Positions 33,717 through 42,171 of a stretch of DNA of 64,000 bases are shown in pieces. The position numbers and the translations under genes were made by a program. The stretch is from RHLJ01 sp965242845 (GTDB taxonomy: Bacteria > Bacteroidota > Rhodothermia > Balneolales > Balneolaceae). Position 1 is the stretch's first letter. Each line of letters begins with the position of its first letter. Where the stretch lies: NCBI GenBank assembly GCA_965242845.1, contig CBDETC010000002.1, forward strand, positions 1,240,001-1,304,000, read 5' to 3'. The notes under the pieces are model-generated. The model had not been told where the DNA came from and searched no databases. It was given only the letters and a program-made list of their open reading frames with translations.

Positions 33717-34435
33717 AAAGAGATACCAAGTGTTATTTGATGCGAAGTAAGATCGAAATCGAAGAGGTCATCATCAACATCAAAAGAACGGTACACATAA
33801 TCATAGCCAAAGCTAATCGAACGACTAAAAATTACATTATGAATGTTTACCCTGGCCGATCCATTTAGCATAAATAAGGATCCACCAAAGAACCCGCCGC
33901 TCGAATTACTGAAACCATAACTAGGGATGAATTCACCATAGATAGAAGCTTTTCTGCCAAACCGTAAATTCGTAAATGCTCCACCACCAATTGCAAAACT
34001 ACCCTGGTTGAAGTTCTCCTGGTTCCGCTCACTGTTTGCTGTAGTTAGGATGCTGGAAAGCTGAATGGGTATACCTACGATTAGCCTGCTTCTCCTAACC
34101 ACTGGAAAGCCATTAGATAACGAAAGTCCAAGATCTAGCAGGCTTTGGTCTTCTAGCCCGGTAATGGAATTTGCAAGCAACAGGTTTAGATTTAGACTGG
34201 GAGTATCCAGCTTTAGTACAAGAGCCGTTGAAGATAATTCCAAATCCGTAGAGTTTGGATTAGCCGCCCTATTTCCCTGGAATGTAAATTCAGAAGGAGC
34301 AAAACCGATATAAAGATAAGAATTAGGAATAGGGGTGGGGCCAGTTACATCACCAACGGAAAACATTTGTGCCTGAAGGGGTGTGAAAAAAAGTAAAGGT
34401 GATGCAATAAAGAAAACGGCTAAATATCTTTTCAT
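33713..34435 (-). CDS. Outer-membrane beta-barrel-like protein
   Basis: 240 residues with a signal peptide (about 1-22, ending LQAQ). The mature part is a run of amphipathic strands with aromatic ends (SYLYIGFAPSEFTF, ASIYGEFIPSYGF) and a final Phe (TLGISF), typical of outer-membrane barrels. No specific family recognised. It heads a unit with the 98-residue protein and the MBL hydrolase. Confidence 0.65.
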   Translation of the reverse strand: MKRYLAVFFIASPLLFFTPLQAQMFSVGDVTGPTPIPNSYLYIGFAPSEFTFQGNRAANPNSTDLELSSTALVLKLDTPSLNLNLLLANSITGLEDQSLLDLGLSLSNGFPVVRRSRLIVGIPIQLSSILTTANSERNQENFNQGSFAIGGGAFTNLRFGRKASIYGEFIPSYGFSNSSGGFFGGSLFMLNGSARVNIHNVIFSRSISFGYDYVYRSFDVDDDLFDFDLTSHQITLGISF

Positions 34436-34494
34436 GAAATGATATACTGATAGGTTATGGTTTCAACACTAACGCAAATTTTAAACTCATTGTT

Positions 34495-35037
34495 ATGAAG
34501 ATACTATTTACAGCTATTCTAAGTCTAGTTATGATGGGCACTACTATAGAAAAGAATGATTCAATCTATGATTTCCCGTTCAAAGATATCGACGGAAATG
34601 AATTATCAATGGAGCAATACAAGGGTAAAGTACTATTGATTGTAAACGTCGCATCTAAATGTGGATATACTCCACAGTACGAAGGCCTTCAGGCTATTTA
34701 TGAAGAGTATGGTGATCAGGGGCTGGAAATCATTGGATTCCCTGCAAACAACTTTAATGGACAAGAACCAGGAACAGAAGAAGACATTAAGCAATTCTGT
34801 ACCCTTAATTATGGAGTTACTTTCCCAATGTCCTCTAAGGTATCGGTAAAAGGTGATGACCAGGCGCCGATCTTTTCCTATCTAACTTCATTACCTAATG
34901 AAGACTTTGATGGAGAAATAAAGTGGAACTTTGAAAAATTCCTGGTAGATAAGGAAGGAAATCTGATCAGAAGATTCAGAAGTAAGACCAAACCGGAAAG
35001 TGAAGAGCTAACATCTGCTATTAAGCAGTTGCTCTGA
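34495..35037 (+). CDS. Glutathione peroxidase-family thiol peroxidase
   Basis: 180 residues. NVASKCGYTPQ carries the peroxidatic Cys56, and FPANNFNGQEPG and KWNFEKFLVD supply the Gln and Trp of the active site. Bacterial members mostly use thioredoxin rather than glutathione. A signal-like stretch (about 1-17) suggests export to the periplasm. It stands alone upstream of the tRNA-Asp gene. Confidence 0.9.
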   Translation: MKILFTAILSLVMMGTTIEKNDSIYDFPFKDIDGNELSMEQYKGKVLLIVNVASKCGYTPQYEGLQAIYEEYGDQGLEIIGFPANNFNGQEPGTEEDIKQFCTLNYGVTFPMSSKVSVKGDDQAPIFSYLTSLPNEDFDGEIKWNFEKFLVDKEGNLIRRFRSKTKPESEELTSAIKQLL

Positions 35038-35064
35038 TAACAAAATTATTATTATTGAAAGCTA

Positions 35065-35096
35065 TTGACTTCCTTTGAGTAGCCTCTTTATATTTG
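35065..35096 (+). promoter_or_regulatory. Bacteroidota-type promoter for tRNA-Asp
   Basis: TTG at 35065-35067, a 21-base spacer and TATATTTG at 35089-35096 match the TTTG/TAnnTTTG pattern. The tRNA starts 13 bases after the -7 box, as expected for a short leader. Confidence 0.6.
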
Positions 35097-35109
35097 AGGC
35101 TCTCAAAAA

Positions 35110-35183
35110 GGTCCGGTAGTTCAGTTGGTTAGAACGCCTGCCTGTCACGCAGGAGGTCGAGGGTTCGAGTCCCTTCCGGATCG
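35110..35183 (+). tRNA. tRNA-Asp (GTC)
   Basis: 74 bases. The acceptor stem GGTCCGG pairs with CCGGATC, with one G-U pair. The anticodon arm CCTGC-CTGTCAC-GCAGG has anticodon GTC, and the T arm has GGGTTCGAGTCCC. The discriminator is G73, the usual identity base for tRNA-Asp. CCA is not encoded (GCAAAG follows), so it must be added. Only tRNA seen in the window. Confidence 0.95.
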
Positions 35184-35184
35184 C

Positions 35185-35229
35185 AAAGCCCCGTACATCA
35201 TACATAGTGTGCGGGGCTTTTTCTTTTTT
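35185..35229 (+). terminator. Terminator after tRNA-Asp
   Basis: AAAGCCCCG and CGGGGCTTT form a stem with a loop of about 19 bases, followed by TTCTTTTTTT. It directly follows the tRNA, so it is a strong intrinsic terminator. Confidence 0.85.
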
Positions 35230-35274
35230 TATCTTTTAGACGCTTTCTTTCTCAAGAAAATCAATCCGTAACAA

Positions 35275-37164
35275 ATGTCTTCTATTTACCCCTCATACGA
35301 TGTAATTGTAGTTGGCGCCGGTCATGCCGGTAGTGAGGCGGCAGGAGCTGCAGCTCAATTGGGGGCTAATACCCTGTTGATTACAATGAACCTGGAGGCG
35401 ATTGCAAAAATGTCTTGTAACCCGGCAATGGGTGGGGTAGCAAAAGGACAGCTTGTTCGGGAAATAGATGCGCTAGGGGGGCTTTCAGGAATAGTAAGCG
35501 ATGAAAGTGGCGTCCAGTTTAGAATGCTGAACAGAAGTAAAGGCCCGGCAATGTGGAGCCCTCGTTGCCAAAGCGATCGAATGCTCTACGCGCAAAAAAT
35601 GAGAGAGTATCTCGAGGAAAAACAAAATCTTACGTTTCGTCAGGACAATGTGGTTGATCTTGTTACAGAGGACGGAGAAATAAAGGGGGTAGTCACACAA
35701 ACTGGTCAGGTTTTTTATTCAAAGGCGGTCGTTCTTACGAGTGGAACCTTCTTAAATGGATTAATTCATATCGGTGAAAACCAATATGGCGGGGGCCGAT
35801 CAGGAGAAAGAGCATCAATCGGAATTTCTGCCGCTTTAGAAGAGCTTGGTTTTGAAATTGGAAGACTGAAAACTGGAACGCCCCCCAGAGTAGATGGCAG
35901 ATCCATTGATTATTCCAAGCTGGAGATTCAGTATGGAGATGATGATGCAACCCCCTTCTCATTTCTGACAGACCCAAAAGAATTGCCTAAAGCGGATAAG
36001 CAGCTTACCTGTTGGATTGGATATACCAATGACGAAGTTCATGAAGTTCTTAAAACAGGCTTTGATAAAAGCCCGATGTTTAATGGGCGAATTAAATCCA
36101 TAGGACCTAGGTATTGCCCTAGTATTGAAGATAAAATCAACCGCTTTGCGGATAAAGACAGGCATCAGCTGTTTCTGGAGCCGGAAGGATGGAATACCTA
36201 TGAAATGTATCTGAATGGTTTTTCAACCTCCCTTCCAGAGGAAACTCAATATGAAGCGCTAAAAACTATTCCTGGTTTTGAAAATGTAGTTATGATTCGA
36301 CCGGGATATGCGATTGAGTATGACTATTTCCCTCCTCATCAAATAAAGCGTACTCTGGAAACAAAAAGAGTAGAGGGACTTTATTTTGCTGGCCAAATTA
36401 ATGGCACAACAGGATACGAAGAAGCGGCGTGCCAGGGGTTGATGGCGGGAATTAACGCCGGTCTAAAAGTTCTGGGCAAGGATCCGTTTATCCTGAAACG
36501 TTCGGAAGCATATATCGGGGTCTTAATCGACGACTTAATTAATAAAGGCACAGAAGAGCCGTATCGAATGTTCACCTCCAGGGCAGAACATAGAATTTTG
36601 CTTCGCCAGGATAATGCGGATTTAAGACTAACAGAGCTGGGGCATAAAATAGGTCTCGTTTCTGAGGAAAGAATGAAGCTGTTTGAAGAGAAGAAGAAAG
36701 AAATTGATCAGCTCCATGATCTTTTAATGAGCTATACGGTGCGCCCGGAACAGATGGATTCCATGCTTTCGGAAAAGGGAACTAATACCCTGTCTCAGCC
36801 AGTAAAGGCTCATACGGTACTTTCAAGACCACAAATATCAGCGGTTGATATTATTGAGGCGGATGAAAAGCTAAAAGCCAAAGTCCAGGAGATTACAGAG
36901 AATGACCTGGTTATTGAGGAAGTAGAAATACAAATCAAATACTCTGGGTATATAAGAAAGGAATTTGAGATGGTTGAAGAGCTTTCAACGAAGGAGAATA
37001 CTTCTATTCCGGAAAGCCTTAATTACGATCTCATAAGGAGCCTTTCTACTGAGGGCCGTCAAAAACTCTCCAAAATCAGGCCCGAAACTATTGGGCAGGC
37101 AAGCAGAATTAGCGGCGTCTCCGCCAGCGATCTTTCTGTATTGATGGTTTATTTAAAACGATAA
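35275..37164 (+). CDS. mnmG: tRNA uridine-5-carboxymethylaminomethyl modification enzyme MnmG (GidA)
   Basis: 629 residues. With MnmE it adds the cmnm5 group to U34 of several tRNAs. FAD-binding VVGAGHAGSEAA (12-23), CNPAMGGVAKG and the two GidA signatures GTFLNGLIHIG and GQINGTTGYEEAA are clear. It overlaps the rsmG start by one base (TAATG). In many bacteria mnmG and rsmG lie close to the replication origin, which fits the nearby parS-like sites. Confidence 0.97.
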   Translation: MSSIYPSYDVIVVGAGHAGSEAAGAAAQLGANTLLITMNLEAIAKMSCNPAMGGVAKGQLVREIDALGGLSGIVSDESGVQFRMLNRSKGPAMWSPRCQSDRMLYAQKMREYLEEKQNLTFRQDNVVDLVTEDGEIKGVVTQTGQVFYSKAVVLTSGTFLNGLIHIGENQYGGGRSGERASIGISAALEELGFEIGRLKTGTPPRVDGRSIDYSKLEIQYGDDDATPFSFLTDPKELPKADKQLTCWIGYTNDEVHEVLKTGFDKSPMFNGRIKSIGPRYCPSIEDKINRFADKDRHQLFLEPEGWNTYEMYLNGFSTSLPEETQYEALKTIPGFENVVMIRPGYAIEYDYFPPHQIKRTLETKRVEGLYFAGQINGTTGYEEAACQGLMAGINAGLKVLGKDPFILKRSEAYIGVLIDDLINKGTEEPYRMFTSRAEHRILLRQDNADLRLTELGHKIGLVSEERMKLFEEKKKEIDQLHDLLMSYTVRPEQMDSMLSEKGTNTLSQPVKAHTVLSRPQISAVDIIEADEKLKAKVQEITENDLVIEEVEIQIKYSGYIRKEFEMVEELSTKENTSIPESLNYDLIRSLSTEGRQKLSKIRPETIGQASRISGVSASDLSVLMVYLKR

Positions 37165-37826
37165 TGTTTCATGTGAAACATTCTATCTCATATACCACCT
37201 ATTTAGCTGAAGACTTAAAGAGTACTGAAACCATTATTCAATCGAACAGTGAAGCTTTAGGCAAATATACTGAGCGACTTCTGTGGTGGAATGATAAAAT
37301 AAATCTTGTTAGTAGAGATGTTTCACATGAAACATTGATGAGCCATATTCATCATTCTCTTCTGTTATATCCCCTCATCGAACGATTATCTCCCAACAAG
37401 GTGATAGATACAGGAACGGGAGGGGGCTTACCCGGGCTCCCTTTAGCGATTGCGTTACCAACAATTACAGTTCATTTCAATGACATTGTTCAGAAGAAAA
37501 TCATGGCGGTAAAGCAAATGAGTAAGGCTCTTTCTTTAGGCAACACCTCGTTTGGGGCTGGGTCAATTGCTAGGGAAAAGATAGCTGTAGGGGATTTAGT
37601 CATTACAAAGCATGCGTTTAAAATATCCGACCTGGCTGGTTTTCTCGATGAAAAACCGTGGACAGAAATCCTTTTTTTAAAAGGGGAAAAGGAAGTAGAA
37701 GAGGAGTTAAGTAAAACTTCACAAGCCCTTCAAGTAGAAGTTCTAAATCTAGATAAAGTAATTACGGACGAGTTTTACCAGGGAAAGGCGATTGTAAGGG
37801 TCAAAAGAAAAGAGGGGGGTCTATGA
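37164..37826 (+). CDS. rsmG: 16S rRNA (guanine-527-N7)-methyltransferase RsmG (GidB)
   Basis: 220 residues. RsmG methylates G527 in the 530 loop of 16S rRNA with S-adenosylmethionine; loss gives low-level streptomycin resistance. VIDTGTGGGLPGLPLAIAL is the SAM site and LVSRDVSHETLMSHI the N-terminal signature. It is coupled to mnmG by a one-base overlap and to the WYL regulator by ATGA. Two parS-like palindromes are embedded in its first 60 codons, at the start codon and at codons 52-57. Confidence 0.95.
   Translation: MFHVKHSISYTTYLAEDLKSTETIIQSNSEALGKYTERLLWWNDKINLVSRDVSHETLMSHIHHSLLLYPLIERLSPNKVIDTGTGGGLPGLPLAIALPTITVHFNDIVQKKIMAVKQMSKALSLGNTSFGAGSIAREKIAVGDLVITKHAFKISDLAGFLDEKPWTEILFLKGEKEVEEELSKTSQALQVEVLNLDKVITDEFYQGKAIVRVKRKEGGL
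37165..37180. promoter_or_regulatory. parS-like ParB-binding site 1
   Basis: TGTTTCATGTGAAACA differs at one position from the bacterial parS palindrome TGTTTCACGTGAAACA. It overlaps the rsmG start codon. ParB-parS marks the chromosomal centromere and usually lies near the origin. Confidence 0.8.
37319..37334. promoter_or_regulatory. parS-like ParB-binding site 2
   Basis: TGTTTCACATGAAACA is the exact reverse complement of site 1 and also 15/16 to the parS consensus. The two sites are 154 bp apart, start to start, and lie in opposite orientation inside rsmG. Confidence 0.8.
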
Positions 37827-38761
37827 ATAGTTCGGAGCGAAGATTAAAACTCATGCTGATTCTCCAGCAACCAGGGAATAAACTCACGGTTGATCAACTA
37901 GCCGAAAAATTCGGCGTAAGTAGACGGACTATCTTCAGGGATTTCAATGCTTTACAGGAAATAAATGTGCCTATAACCTGGGATAGATACGCCGGATATG
38001 GAGTAATGCCAGGGTATAAAATTCCTCCTTTGATGTTTACCTCAAAAGAGCTTGCAACGGTTATGGTGGGTCTGAACTTTGTTAAATCTCAGGTAGACAA
38101 GCAGTTAGTAGATGATGCCGAAGGGGTAGAGATAAAAATAAAGAACGTTCTTCCCGCTGAGTTGAAAGAATTCATGTCCTCATTGGAAACAAAGACCATT
38201 GTTGATCCCTATCTAAAATTCGGAGCGGAGAAAAAAGAGGGGGGCGATTGGTATTTGATTAGTAGCGCGATTTCTCAAAACAAAAGAATAGATTTCAGAT
38301 ACCGGACGAAAAGCGGAGAAGAGTCCCGACGAAAAATTGACCCTTACTTGTTGGTGTTTTATGAAGATCACTGGAATGTGATTGGAAAATCTCACCAAAG
38401 AGGGGAAGTCAGGAATTTTATCCTCGAAAGTATGAGAGAGATTCAAATTTTGGACGAACAGATTTCAAAAAAATCCGACTTGAACGTAGAGGCGCTTATT
38501 TTCAGAAATAGCGAACGATCAGAATTGGTCGAGCTATTAATCGAAAAAAATTATTTAGAGCGTTTCCGGGCAAATTTACCGGCTAAAATTTTTAGGAGAG
38601 AAGAAAAAAATCCTAATAAAATTAGCCTCAGCTTTTACTTCGATAATTTGGACTTCATCAACGAGTGGCTGCTCCAATTTGGAAAAGGAGTGGAGGTAGT
38701 TGGTCCGGGTGAGCTGGTCTCGAAGAGAAAGAAACTCCTGGAAGAAATGTTGGGAAGGTAA
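37823..38761 (+). CDS. WYL-domain transcriptional regulator
   Basis: 312 residues. Residues 1-60 are a DeoR/HTH_11 winged helix (LAEKFGVSRRTIFRDFNAL). The WYL region is about 130-220 (FRYRTKSGEESRRKIDPYLL) with DHWNVIG in place of the usual Trp-Tyr-Leu, and a WCX-like C-terminal end follows. WYL regulators sense nucleic acid or nucleotide ligands, often in DNA-damage or phage responses. It starts by ATGA inside rsmG, an unusual coupling to a rRNA methylase gene. Target genes unknown. Confidence 0.88.
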   Translation: MNSSERRLKLMLILQQPGNKLTVDQLAEKFGVSRRTIFRDFNALQEINVPITWDRYAGYGVMPGYKIPPLMFTSKELATVMVGLNFVKSQVDKQLVDDAEGVEIKIKNVLPAELKEFMSSLETKTIVDPYLKFGAEKKEGGDWYLISSAISQNKRIDFRYRTKSGEESRRKIDPYLLVFYEDHWNVIGKSHQRGEVRNFILESMREIQILDEQISKKSDLNVEALIFRNSERSELVELLIEKNYLERFRANLPAKIFRREEKNPNKISLSFYFDNLDFINEWLLQFGKGVEVVGPGELVSKRKKLLEEMLGR

Positions 38762-38827
38762 AAGGTCATGGTCTCGTTCTTTTGATGGCTGGATTTCAGT
38801 TCACAATTGACTTGATGGCTCTTGTTC

Positions 38828-39532
38828 TCAGCTGATGTATTCCCAACTTCTAATTACTCCGATAAGAAGTAGAAGTATACTTAGCTGAATAAAAAAGAAG
38901 ACAGTTGCCAGCAGCGCGAGTACAAGTGTTTCAGCATCTCTTTTTCTCTTCTTAAATATTTCATAAGTAAACCAGAGGGTTGAAATATAGACCAGTGGAT
39001 TAAACATCAATCCGTATTTCGAGAACACAAAAACAATTAGCCCTATTAAGGTAGATTGGGCAATGACAAAAGAATTTATCGCCATGTGTTCTGCAAAATT
39101 GTACTTCCCAAATAATAATTTTGTTGAAATACTTAGCCATAAAACCGAAGAGATCCAGAAGTATTTAAAATACAGTGTGATAAACTTTCCAGCTTCATAC
39201 CCAATGGAATAAGTTGCTGAATCAACACGATCAACATCAGATTTGACGATAATTAGGGAGTCCAGAACCAGATAAATGGAGATAATGACAAGAAGATATG
39301 ATAACGGGTTAAATATATTTTTCCGCCTTCCCTTTATGTAATCGGTTACAGTTTTGTTGGGATTCAAAAATAGATTCTTAACATTGAATAAGAATCCCCT
39401 ATCCATATCGGTTAGTGTTGAGAAAGCCTCACTAAAAATGGATTTAAAAGTGATTTTGCGCACTTCTGCCCTTTCCCCACAATTAGGACAAAATTTAGAA
39501 TCGTGCTCGAAATCACAATTGATACATTTCAT
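38828..39532 (-). CDS. DUF3667 membrane protein with zinc ribbon
   Basis: 234 residues. An N-terminal zinc ribbon has Cys3, Cys6, Cys15 and Cys18 (CINC and CPNC). Residues 40-70 (FLNPNKTVTDYIKGRRKNIFNPL) match DUF3667, a Bacteroidota family. Several membrane segments follow. The function is unknown. It is isolated, between the WYL regulator gene and the gyrA terminator. Confidence 0.8.
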   Translation of the reverse strand: MKCINCDFEHDSKFCPNCGERAEVRKITFKSIFSEAFSTLTDMDRGFLFNVKNLFLNPNKTVTDYIKGRRKNIFNPLSYLLVIISIYLVLDSLIIVKSDVDRVDSATYSIGYEAGKFITLYFKYFWISSVLWLSISTKLLFGKYNFAEHMAINSFVIAQSTLIGLIVFVFSKYGLMFNPLVYISTLWFTYEIFKKRKRDAETLVLALLATVFFFIQLSILLLLIGVIRSWEYIS

Positions 39533-39633
39533 TTTAAATCACCCTTTCTTACTACACCAGTCTAACCGGCAGAGCCTAAGGATCGTTTAGAATCTATTAT
39601 AGCTATTGTTAGACAGAGGTTATCCTCATAAAA

Positions 39634-39663
39634 AAGCCCCGATCAATTTAATGATCAGGGCTT
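39634..39663 (-). terminator. Terminator of gyrA
   Basis: AAGCCCCGATCA and TGATCAGGGCTT form a 12-bp stem with one mismatch and a 6-base loop. On the minus strand it follows the gyrA stop by about 22 bases and is trailed by a T-run. Confidence 0.8.
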
Positions 39664-39685
39664 CAAAATCTAAAGATGAGAGAAT

Positions 39686-42142
39686 CTAGATTTCTTCTTC
39701 CTCATCTTCATTTACAACTCGAGTAACTGCGGCAATAGCGCCATCAGAATCCAGTCGCATAATTCGAACACCCTGAGTATTTCTGCCCATGGTTCGAATA
39801 CCGCCACAGCTCATTCGAATAACTTTACCGCGCTCGGTAATGATCATCAGGTCATCCTGGTCGGTTACTTCTTTAAGCGCAATAAGCTGGCCAGTCTTTG
39901 GAGTAACTTTAAGGGTGATGACTCCTTTTCCTCCACGAGACTGCTCACGGTAATCATCAACCAAAGAGCGCTTGCCATATCCGTTTTCTGAGATAGCAAG
40001 AACGGTTGCCTCGTGGGCATTTTTGATGACCACCATGTCAACGATTTCATCGTCTTTAGCGACGGTCATTCCACGAACACCGGAAGTGTTTCGTCCCATC
40101 TCTCGAACATCACTTTCGTGGAAGCGAATAGCTCTACCATTTCTGTTTGCCAGAATGATGTTACAATCGCCATCAGTAAGTTCGGCTCCAAGTAAACTGT
40201 CGCCTTCTTTAATGTTGATAGCGATGATACCATCTCTTCTTGGACGACTGTACGCTTCCAAAGAAGTCTTTTTGATCTGCCCTTCTTTGGTACACATCAC
40301 GATGGAATGTGCTTTTACATATTCTTCGTCACTGAGGGTTTTAACTGGAACAAAGGCTTTAATTGCGTCATCCTTATCAATTTCGATAAGGTTTACAATT
40401 GCTCTACCTCGGGATAAGCGTCCGCCTTCAGGAATCTCGTACACCTTCAGCCAGTAACATTGACCCTTCTCGGTGAAGAAAAGAATATAGTTATGGTTAG
40501 TGGCCACGAATAAATGTTCTACATATTCCTCATCTCGAGTCGTAGTTCCTTTCATTCCCTTTCCGCCACGGCGCTGTCTACGATATCCACTCACAGGCAT
40601 TCGCTTGATGAAGCCTTTATTGGAAATGGTTACCACCACATCTTCATCCGCGATCATGTCTTCAACATTAAAGTCTTCCGCGGAATACACGATTTGAGAT
40701 CGGCGCTCATCACCATAACGAGCTTTTAGATCTTCAAGCTCTTCCTTAATGATGTTGGTCTGACGGTTTCTGTCAGAAAGAATAACCCTGAACTCCTCGA
40801 TCTTTCCTACAATCTCATTGTACTCGGTATCAATCTTATCTCGCTCAAGTCCCGTTAGCTTCTGCAATCTCATTTCAAGAATTGCCTTCGCCTGAATATC
40901 AGTAAGGGCAAATTTCTTGCGAAGTTCTACATTAGCAATCTGAGGATTTTTAGAAGCCCGGATCGTTTTGATTACTTCGTCCAGATTATCGAGAGCGATC
41001 TTTAGACCTTCAAGAATGTGGGCTCTCGCCTCAGCCGCTTCAAGATCATGGATCGTTCTTCGGATGATGATCTCAATTCTATGCTCAACATAGTGGTAGA
41101 TCAGCTCTTTTAGATTCATCACCTTAGGTCGGCCCTGAACAAGTGCCAGGTTGATGATCCCAAAGGTATTTTGCATTTGGGTGTACTTGTACAACTGGTT
41201 CAGTACCACCCCTGCATTGGCCGATCTCTTGAGGATGATTACGACCCTCATGCCTTCCCGATCCGACTCATCCCGAACCTCAGAGATTTCGGTGATCTTC
41301 TCGTTGGAAACCAGCTCGGCAATTTTTTCAATAAGCGAGCTTTTATTAACCTGGTAAGGAATTTCTGTAATTACAATTTGCTCACGACCACCCCTAAGTT
41401 CTTCGGTACTTGCTCGTGCACGGAGAACTACTTTACCACGACCAGTTTCATAAGCGTCTTTTACTCCTTCATATCCATAAATGATCCCTCCCGTTGGGAA
41501 ATCAGGAGCAGTGATATGCTTCATCAGCTCAGGAATCTCAATATCAGGGTTATCAATGAATTCAGTGATTCCATTAATAACTTCGGTAAGGTTATGGGGA
41601 GCCATGTTTGTGGCCATACCCACCGCAATACCTGAAGAACCATTCACCAGTAAGTTGGGAAGTGAGCCCGGAAGAACCGTCGGCTCTTGAAGGGTGTCAT
41701 CAAAGTTGGGCTGGTAATCTACCGTATCTTTGTTAATGTCGGTGAGAAGCTCTTCAGCAATTCGGTCCATACGAACTTCCGTATATCGCATCGCAGCAGC
41801 GGAATCACCATCTACGGAACCGAAGTTTCCTTGCCCATCCACCAATGGATATCTCAATGAGAAGGTTTGAACCATCCTTACAATGGTATCATAAACAGCA
41901 GAATCACCATGCGGGTGATACTTACCCAACACTTCACCCACAATACGAGCACTTTTTTTGTACCCGCGGTTATGAAGCATTCCCAGTTCGCTCATACCAT
42001 AAAGTGCTCTTCGGTGAACGGGTTTTAGTCCATCCCGAACATCAGGAAGCGCACGCGAAACGATAACCGACATCGAGTAATCGATGTAGGATGACTGCAT
42101 TTCGTCTTCTATGGTAATAGGTATAATTTTTTCTCTAGCCAT
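39686..42142 (-). CDS. gyrA: DNA gyrase subunit A
   Basis: 818 residues. GyrA makes and rejoins the double-strand break in gyrase. The catalytic Tyr120 is in AAMRYTEV. The quinolone region GKYHPHGDSAVYD has Ser81 and Asp85, equal to E. coli Ser83 and Asp87, so it carries the sensitive-type residues. A GyrA box QRRGGKG in the C-terminal beta-pinwheel marks it as true gyrase rather than ParC. It lies 29 bp after gyrB on the minus strand, and a terminator follows. Confidence 0.97.
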   Translation of the reverse strand: MAREKIIPITIEDEMQSSYIDYSMSVIVSRALPDVRDGLKPVHRRALYGMSELGMLHNRGYKKSARIVGEVLGKYHPHGDSAVYDTIVRMVQTFSLRYPLVDGQGNFGSVDGDSAAAMRYTEVRMDRIAEELLTDINKDTVDYQPNFDDTLQEPTVLPGSLPNLLVNGSSGIAVGMATNMAPHNLTEVINGITEFIDNPDIEIPELMKHITAPDFPTGGIIYGYEGVKDAYETGRGKVVLRARASTEELRGGREQIVITEIPYQVNKSSLIEKIAELVSNEKITEISEVRDESDREGMRVVIILKRSANAGVVLNQLYKYTQMQNTFGIINLALVQGRPKVMNLKELIYHYVEHRIEIIIRRTIHDLEAAEARAHILEGLKIALDNLDEVIKTIRASKNPQIANVELRKKFALTDIQAKAILEMRLQKLTGLERDKIDTEYNEIVGKIEEFRVILSDRNRQTNIIKEELEDLKARYGDERRSQIVYSAEDFNVEDMIADEDVVVTISNKGFIKRMPVSGYRRQRRGGKGMKGTTTRDEEYVEHLFVATNHNYILFFTEKGQCYWLKVYEIPEGGRLSRGRAIVNLIEIDKDDAIKAFVPVKTLSDEEYVKAHSIVMCTKEGQIKKTSLEAYSRPRRDGIIAINIKEGDSLLGAELTDGDCNIILANRNGRAIRFHESDVREMGRNTSGVRGMTVAKDDEIVDMVVIKNAHEATVLAISENGYGKRSLVDDYREQSRGGKGVITLKVTPKTGQLIALKEVTDQDDLMIITERGKVIRMSCGGIRTMGRNTQGVRIMRLDSDGAIAAVTRVVNEDEEEEI

Positions 42143-42171
42143 GAATTAAATTTCTAAAAAATGAGGTGTTG

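Noticed and set aside
39972..40457. 161-codon open frame antisense to gyrA
   Set aside because: gyrA is intact and highly conserved here; the antisense frame has no motif and is a shadow.
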